Assembly (NCBI GenBank): GCA_902517815.1
Contig: CABYED010000006.1
Span: forward strand, 1 to 64,000
Source: an uncultured SAR116 cluster alpha proteobacterium
GTDB lineage: Bacteria; Pseudomonadota; Alphaproteobacteria; Puniceispirillales; Marisalimonadaceae
Reading direction: 5' to 3'
DNA length: 64,000 nt
The position numbers and the translations under genes were made by a program. The notes under the pieces were generated by a model, which saw only the letters and a program-made list of their open reading frames with translations, made no database searches and was not told the DNA's origin. Positions 58,516-64,000 of the stretch are shown here, one piece after another; within the stretch, counting starts at the first letter, position 1, and each line of letters begins with the position of its first letter.

Positions 58516-60519
58516 TTATTTTATTTTTTCTAAATTTAAGAGTTTGGATTTTTCAGTGACCTGTTCACCATTTTTACAAAATATCTCTTTAATGATTCCG
58601 TCTCGTGGGGCAATTAATGAATATTCCATTTTCATAGCTTCTAATTTCAATAATACATCACCCTTTTTAACCCTATTTTTTATTTTTAAATTATTAATTT
58701 TTATTATTCCATGCATGGGAGCAAAAACACTATCTTCGAATTTACTCTGTTCAACTGTATCTTGAGTTAAAGAATTTTTTAAGATAGCATTAAATGTAGT
58801 TTCATCACTAAAAATGGTAAAATTTTTATTACCTGTTAATTTATCTCTAAAAACATAAAACTTTACTTCAAATTTTTTGTTTTTTGTCTTCGCTTTTAAA
58901 GTTGAATCGTGAAACGAAACAGAAGAAAAATAAAAATTTTGATTATTAAATGAAATTTCAAAATTCTTATTACTAGTTTTTGTAATGAAAAAAGTTGTTA
59001 CTTTCTTACCTATAGTTATATTTATTGGATAAGTAGTAGGTTTCCAATTATACCAATAATTTTGTTGTAACAGTGTCAGATTATTAAAAATTATTAATGA
59101 TGCTAAAGCTTTAAGTTGAGGTTCAATATCTTTATCCATAAATTGTTCGATGTTGTTTTCTACAAACTTTGTGTAAATATTTCCTTCCCTAAACTGATTA
59201 TTTTTTAATAATTTTTTTAATAAGTTTAAATTAGTAGCAATACCTGCAACTTCTATATCAAATAAACAATTTCTGAGATGATTTATTGCCTCATTTCTGT
59301 TTTTGCCATGTGAAATTATTTTTGCAATCATTGGATCATAATAAGGGCTTATAGAGTCACCTTTTTTGTTACCAGTATCTATAATGCAATTGGGATGATC
59401 AGAATTTTTTGGAAATTTTAAATGATTCAGAAAACCACTTTGTGGAAGAAAGTTTTTATTTATGTCTTCAGCATAAAGTCTGGCTTCTAAAGACCAACCA
59501 TTTAAACATATTTCATTTTGTGACTTAGGAAGTGCTAGGCCATTAGCTACATGGAACTGCCATTCAATAAGATTAGTTGATGTAATTTTTTCTGTAACTG
59601 GATGTTCAACTTGAATTCTCGTATTCATTTCCATAAAGTAAATCTTATTTTTATTAAGGCCATCAGTAATGTCTGCAATAAATTCTATTGTTCCAGCGCC
59701 TTGATAATCAAAAGACTTCAACGCGTTTACAGCTAAGTCACCTAAAAATTTGCGAATATCCTTACTAAGTCTTGGTGAAGGTGCTTCTTCAATAATTTTT
59801 TGTTGCCTTCTTTGTAATGTGCAATCTCTATCAAAAAAATGTACTACATTTCCGTGCTGATCAGAAAAAATTTGCACTTCAATATGACGAGCTTTAGTTA
59901 TATATTTTTCAATCAAAATATTTTTATCATTAAAATTAGATGAAGCTTCGCTTGAAGACTCTTCTAAAGCAGAAAAAAAATTCTCTTTATTTTGTACAAC
60001 TCTCATGCCTCTTCCGCCCCCGCCAGATCTTGCTTTTATAAGAACTGGGTAACCAATTTCATCGGCTTTTTTTCTAAGGAAATCCTTATCTTGATTGTCA
60101 CCATGATACCCTGGAATAACTGGGACACCTGCTTTCTCCATTATAAGCTTTGCTTTATCTTTTTCTCCCATTTTTTTAATAATTGTGCTTTTAGGGCCTA
60201 TAAAAATTAGATTGTTTTTTTCAACATTTTTAACAAATTTTGCATTTTCAGATAACAATCCATATCCTGGGTGAATTGCGTTAGCTTTATATTTTTTACA
60301 TATACTAATTATCGCAGGCCCATTCATGTATGTTTCTGAGACTAAAGAACCAGGAATGTTTACAGCTTCATCAGCAAGTTGGATATGTAAACTATCAGCA
60401 TCTTCATTTGAATATATAGCTACTGTTGGTATATCAAGATTTTTTGCACATTTAATTATTTTACATGCAATTTCACCACGGTTGGCAATTAATAATTTTT
60501 TTATCTTTTTTTTAATCAT
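58516..60519 (-). CDS. liuD: Methylcrotonyl-CoA carboxylase biotin-containing subunit
   Basis: KKLLIANRGEIACKIIK, ATP-grasp KARSGGGGRGMRVV, EMNTRIQVEHPVTE, biotinyl motif LEAMKMEYSL. Confidence 0.9.
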   Translation of the reverse strand: MIKKKIKKLLIANRGEIACKIIKCAKNLDIPTVAIYSNEDADSLHIQLADEAVNIPGSLVSETYMNGPAIISICKKYKANAIHPGYGLLSENAKFVKNVEKNNLIFIGPKSTIIKKMGEKDKAKLIMEKAGVPVIPGYHGDNQDKDFLRKKADEIGYPVLIKARSGGGGRGMRVVQNKENFFSALEESSSEASSNFNDKNILIEKYITKARHIEVQIFSDQHGNVVHFFDRDCTLQRRQQKIIEEAPSPRLSKDIRKFLGDLAVNALKSFDYQGAGTIEFIADITDGLNKNKIYFMEMNTRIQVEHPVTEKITSTNLIEWQFHVANGLALPKSQNEICLNGWSLEARLYAEDINKNFLPQSGFLNHLKFPKNSDHPNCIIDTGNKKGDSISPYYDPMIAKIISHGKNRNEAINHLRNCLFDIEVAGIATNLNLLKKLLKNNQFREGNIYTKFVENNIEQFMDKDIEPQLKALASLIIFNNLTLLQQNYWYNWKPTTYPINITIGKKVTTFFITKTSNKNFEISFNNQNFYFSSVSFHDSTLKAKTKNKKFEVKFYVFRDKLTGNKNFTIFSDETTFNAILKNSLTQDTVEQSKFEDSVFAPMHGIIKINNLKIKNRVKKGDVLLKLEAMKMEYSLIAPRDGIIKEIFCKNGEQVTEKSKLLNLEKIK

Positions 60520-60530
60520 AATTGTCTAAG

Positions 60531-62138
60531 TTACATCCTAAAAATACCAAATTTAGTATCTTCAATTTCTTTGTTTAATGAAATTTTAAGACTAGCAGAT
60601 AATATATCTCTTGATTTTTTTGGATCTATTATTCCATCATCCCATAATCTAGCAGAGGCGTATAGAGGATGAGATTGATTTCGAAATTGTTCTAAAATAG
60701 GTTTTTTAAATGCACTTTCGATGCCTTTGTTCCATTTAGCTTTTTTGTTAAGAGTGTTTCTTTTTTTTAGGGAGGCTAAAACACTTGCTGCTTGTTCACC
60801 TCCCATTACCGAAATTCGCGAGCAAGGCCAAGTCCATAGAAATCTTGGAGCGAAGGCCCTTCCACACATTCCATAGTTACCAGCGCCAAAACTACCACCA
60901 ATTAACAATGTTATTTTTGGTACTTTTGTTGTTGCTACTGCGTTTACAAGTTTGGCGCCATTTTTTGCTATTCCGCCATGTTCAGCCTTTTCGCCTACCA
61001 TAAAACCAGTTATATTTTGTAAAAAAATTAGAGGTATTTTTCTTTGACTACATAGTTCTATAAAGTGAGTGCCTTTTAATGAACTATCTGAAAATAGAAC
61101 TCCATTATTTGCAACAATTCCACATAAATCACCTTTTAATTTTGCAAATCCAGTAACTAAAGTTGTACCAAAGTTTTTCTTAAATTCATCAAACTCAGAT
61201 CCATCTACTATCCTCATAATAATTTCTCTGACGTCAAATGTTTCTTTTGGATCCGCTGGAACTATGCCAGTTAGTTCGTTTTGGTCATGTAATGGTTCTT
61301 CAAAAGATGAAATATTGCTTGAGGTTTTATTATTAACATTTAAATTTTTAATACACTGTCTAGCTAAAGTTAGGGCATGCTCGTCATTTTCAGCAAGATA
61401 GTCAGCAACTCCGGATATCTTTGTGTGGACTTCTCCTCCACCAAGACTTTCAGAGTCTATGATTTCTCCAGTTGCAGCTTTTACTAAAGGTGGTCCAGCT
61501 AAAAATATTGTACCTTGATTTTTTACAATTATTGTTTCATCGGACATAGCAGGAACATACGCGCCACCCGCAGTGCAACTTCCTAGAACAACCGCTATTT
61601 GAGGTATCTTTTTTGATGACATGTTTGCTTGATTGAAAAAAATTCTTCCAAAATGTTCTTTGTCCGCGAAAACTTCATCTTGATTTGGTAGATTTGCTCC
61701 ACCAGAATCTACCAAATAAATACAGGGTAAATTGTTTTCAAGAGCAATTTCTTGTGCTCGTAAATGTTTTTTTACTGTTATTGGATAATATGTACCTCCT
61801 TTAACAGTTGAATCATTACAAATTACCATAACGTCACGGTCATGAACTTTCCCAACTCCTGTAATTATTCCAGCTGAAGGACTCTCATTATTATACATGT
61901 CATAGCCAGCTGTTAATCCTACTTCTAAAAAAGAACTTCCAGGATCTAAAAGCTTAGATACTCTATGCCTTGGCAGCATTTTGCCACGTTTTTGATGACG
62001 GTCATTCAATTCTTTCCCACCACCATTCATGGCAATCTCAACTGCTTTATTTATAAGTTTATAATCAACAAAAAGTTGTTTTTGGTTTTTTAAAAACTTT
62101 ATATCTTTACAGTTAACTTTTGATTTTAATACCGTCAT
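60531..62138 (-). CDS. liuB: Methylcrotonyl-CoA carboxylase carboxyltransferase subunit
   Basis: 535-aa carboxyltransferase: [62 protein letters not shown]. Confidence 0.93.
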   Translation of the reverse strand: MTVLKSKVNCKDIKFLKNQKQLFVDYKLINKAVEIAMNGGGKELNDRHQKRGKMLPRHRVSKLLDPGSSFLEVGLTAGYDMYNNESPSAGIITGVGKVHDRDVMVICNDSTVKGGTYYPITVKKHLRAQEIALENNLPCIYLVDSGGANLPNQDEVFADKEHFGRIFFNQANMSSKKIPQIAVVLGSCTAGGAYVPAMSDETIIVKNQGTIFLAGPPLVKAATGEIIDSESLGGGEVHTKISGVADYLAENDEHALTLARQCIKNLNVNNKTSSNISSFEEPLHDQNELTGIVPADPKETFDVREIIMRIVDGSEFDEFKKNFGTTLVTGFAKLKGDLCGIVANNGVLFSDSSLKGTHFIELCSQRKIPLIFLQNITGFMVGEKAEHGGIAKNGAKLVNAVATTKVPKITLLIGGSFGAGNYGMCGRAFAPRFLWTWPCSRISVMGGEQAASVLASLKKRNTLNKKAKWNKGIESAFKKPILEQFRNQSHPLYASARLWDDGIIDPKKSRDILSASLKISLNKEIEDTKFGIFRM

Positions 62139-63289
62139 TATGATGTTTCCAAGAACAGCTCTCTACCAATTAACATTCTTCTTATTTCAGAAGTTCCTGC
62201 TCCAATTTCATATAACTTTGCATCTCTAAGAAGTCTGGCTACAGGAAAATCATTAGTGTATCCATTACCACCTAATGCTTGTATTGCTTCTAAAGTTAAT
62301 TGAGTTGCTTTTTCTGCTGCATATAAAATACAACCAGCAGCATCTTTCCTAGTTGTTTCCCCTCTGTCACAAGCTTTCGCTACTTCGTATACATATGACC
62401 TACATGCATTCATGGTTGTATACATATCGGCTATTTTACCTTGCATGATTTGAAATTCACCAATTGATTTTCCAAATTGTTTTCTTTCATGAATATAAGG
62501 GACTACGGTATCCATTGCGGCTGCCATTATACCCAAAGGACCTGCAGCAAGAACAACCCTCTCATAGTCAAGTCCACTCATTAAAATAGAAGCTCCTTTT
62601 CCCTCTTCACCTAAAATATTTTCTTCTGGAACAGGACAATTTTCAAAAAAAAGCTCTGCCGTATTTGATCCCCTCATCCCTAATTTATCTATTTTTTTGC
62701 CAGTAGAAAATCCTGTCATTGTTTTTTCAATTATGAATGCAGTGATACCCTTGGATCCTCCCTTAGGGTCAGTTTTAGCATATACAATCAAGGTATCAGC
62801 ATCGGGTCCATTAGTAATCCACATTTTTGAGCCATTCAATAAATAAGTATTATTTCCTTGTTTCTCAGCATGGAGTGTCATAGATACGACATCTGAACCA
62901 GATCCTGTTTCACTCATTGCAAGAGCACCAATTTTTTCACCCTTACATAAGCTTGGCAAATATTTCTCTTTTTGTTCTTCGCTACCATTTCTATTTATTT
63001 GGTTAACACATAAATTAGAAAAGGCTCCATAAGACAGGCCAACAGAAGCACTTGCTCTACTTATTTCTTCCATAGCTATACAGTGAGCCAAATAACTCAT
63101 TTCACTGCCACCATATTTTGAATCAGCTGTAATGCCTAAAAGTCCTAATTCACCAAGTTTTGTCCATAGTTGATTTGGAAAGGAGTTTTCTTTGTCTATT
63201 TTATCAGCAATAGGAGCTATTTCTTTTTGTGCAAATTTATAAACTGTTTCTCTTAAAGCTTCATTATCTTCGCCGATTGAAAAATTCAT
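62138..63289 (-). CDS. liuA: Isovaleryl-CoA dehydrogenase
   Basis: [57 protein letters not shown]; heads the liu operon. ORF listed to 63304; ATG 63289 (MNFSIGED) is likelier. Confidence 0.92.
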   Translation of the reverse strand: MNFSIGEDNEALRETVYKFAQKEIAPIADKIDKENSFPNQLWTKLGELGLLGITADSKYGGSEMSYLAHCIAMEEISRASASVGLSYGAFSNLCVNQINRNGSEEQKEKYLPSLCKGEKIGALAMSETGSGSDVVSMTLHAEKQGNNTYLLNGSKMWITNGPDADTLIVYAKTDPKGGSKGITAFIIEKTMTGFSTGKKIDKLGMRGSNTAELFFENCPVPEENILGEEGKGASILMSGLDYERVVLAAGPLGIMAAAMDTVVPYIHERKQFGKSIGEFQIMQGKIADMYTTMNACRSYVYEVAKACDRGETTRKDAAGCILYAAEKATQLTLEAIQALGGNGYTNDFPVARLLRDAKLYEIGAGTSEIRRMLIGRELFLETS

Positions 63290-63327
63290 TGAATGAAAAA
63301 ACATTTAATACTTGATCCTTTAATTTA

Positions 63328-63780
63328 TTAAGCTTGATTTAAGGCTCTTTGTTTTGCTAAAGCACTTTCTTCCCCAGACACATAAAGTAATCCATTCATT
63401 CTTCTCATTAAATTAGCTTCAAAGTCGTCAACCACGCCATCTGAAAGAATTACTCCCCACATCATTTCAATGACATCAATTCTTTCTTCGTGGTTCATTT
63501 CATTTAGAATAATTTTTATTTGAGAGAAAATTTCAATCCTCTCATCACTTTTTTCTAGAGCTTCAAGTAAGTTTTTTTCAGCTTGATCTGAAGTTAAATT
63601 AAATTTATGAACTAAAAGTTTCTTTATATATTCAAGCTCAACTTTGCCAGTATCTCCGTCAATTTGACATGCTTCTAATAGCAATATTATGACTGCTTTT
63701 ATGTCCTCTCCTTCGTATTCATCTTCATTCTTGTCTTTAGAGGTAATATTTTGAAAAGCAGTTTTGAGATTTGAAAACAT
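63328..63780 (-). CDS. TerB-family protein
   Basis: AVIILLLEACQIDGDTGKVELEYIKKLL and MMWGVILSDGVVDDFEANLMRRMNGLL acidic helical repeats. Confidence 0.8.
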   Translation of the reverse strand: MFSNLKTAFQNITSKDKNEDEYEGEDIKAVIILLLEACQIDGDTGKVELEYIKKLLVHKFNLTSDQAEKNLLEALEKSDERIEIFSQIKIILNEMNHEERIDVIEMMWGVILSDGVVDDFEANLMRRMNGLLYVSGEESALAKQRALNQA

Positions 63781-63873
63781 TTTTGACCTATTAAATTGAA
63801 ATAACGAATTGTTTGTTTATTAATTTCTAAGATGAATAAAATATAAATTTTTTCAAGTTTAAAATAGACATTA

Positions 63874-63879
63874 TATACT
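63874..63879 (+). promoter_or_regulatory. Putative -10 element TATACT for the gene starting at 63979
   Basis: TTCAAG then 16 bp then TATACT; shares the 12-mer TTATATACTCCT with the promoter region at 45315-45326. Confidence 0.35.
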
Positions 63880-63978
63880 CCTTTTCTATTTTTGGTTTTT
63901 GTGTAAAGGTTATTTATTAAAAATTGTAAACAGTATAAAATTCTATAAGGGGGCAGTCCTAAAAGGATTGAAATAATT

Positions 63979-64000
63979 ATGGCTAGTGACGCATTTTTAA
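63979..64000 (+). CDS. 5' end of a CDS truncated by the window; possibly Hcp (type VI secretion/major exported protein) family
   Basis: AAAAGGATTGAAATAATT-ATG then M-A-S-D-A-F-L; this resembles the start of Hcp-family proteins. Only seven residues visible. Confidence 0.35.

Noticed and set aside
1-64000. tRNA, rRNA, CRISPR arrays, transposases, prophage or toxin-antitoxin genes
   Set aside because: I saw none on either strand; short AT-rich repeats present are not CRISPR-like. A covariance-model search would be needed to be certain about small RNAs.

Overview
AT-rich, tightly packed bacterial chromosome segment, probably from an alphaproteobacterial (marine-type) heterotroph; the lineage is an inference from gene content only. 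I support about 58 protein-coding genes and no tRNA, rRNA, CRISPR array or transposase. Main blocks: (1) the 3' end of a polysaccharide/sugar-modification operon (partial CDS, cupin, C-methyltransferase, PIG-L deacetylase); (2) acyl-CoA/valine catabolism genes (ACAD8-like dehydrogenase, HIBCH-like hydrolase, thiolase, MaoC, SDR) plus an unusual CoA-binding domain / O-acetylhomoserine sulfhydrylase fusion; (3) a branched-chain-type ABC uptake operon between two AMP-forming CoA ligases; (4) a divergent DmdC-like / DmdB-like pair, a fused indolepyruvate:ferredoxin oxidoreductase and more CoA ligases; (5) a sulfur-flavoured cluster at 31.3-40.6 kb (second OAH sulfhydrylase, alpha/beta hydrolase, CoA ligase, DHDPS-family protein, thiol-dioxygenase-like cupin, four-domain rhodanese, TPP enzyme, TauE/SafE exporter) running into a TctABC transporter; (6) COQ7-like and DCC-family genes and a second Liv-type ABC operon; (7) a class III aminotransferase, an NrtS-like small protein, DUF3108 and AroE; (8) a leucine catabolism (liu) operon, a TerB protein and the first codons of a possible Hcp-family gene cut by the window edge. 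Non-coding structure includes perfect hairpins directly after each of the three transporter substrate-binding-protein genes, a complex tctC leader with three inverted repeats, a 17-bp direct repeat and an unlisted 59-aa ORF. Best candidate for an undescribed system: the thiol-dioxygenase-like / rhodanese / CoA-ligase / TauE cluster, possibly dissimilating an organosulfur compound. All family calls come from reading the protein sequences; no database search was run.
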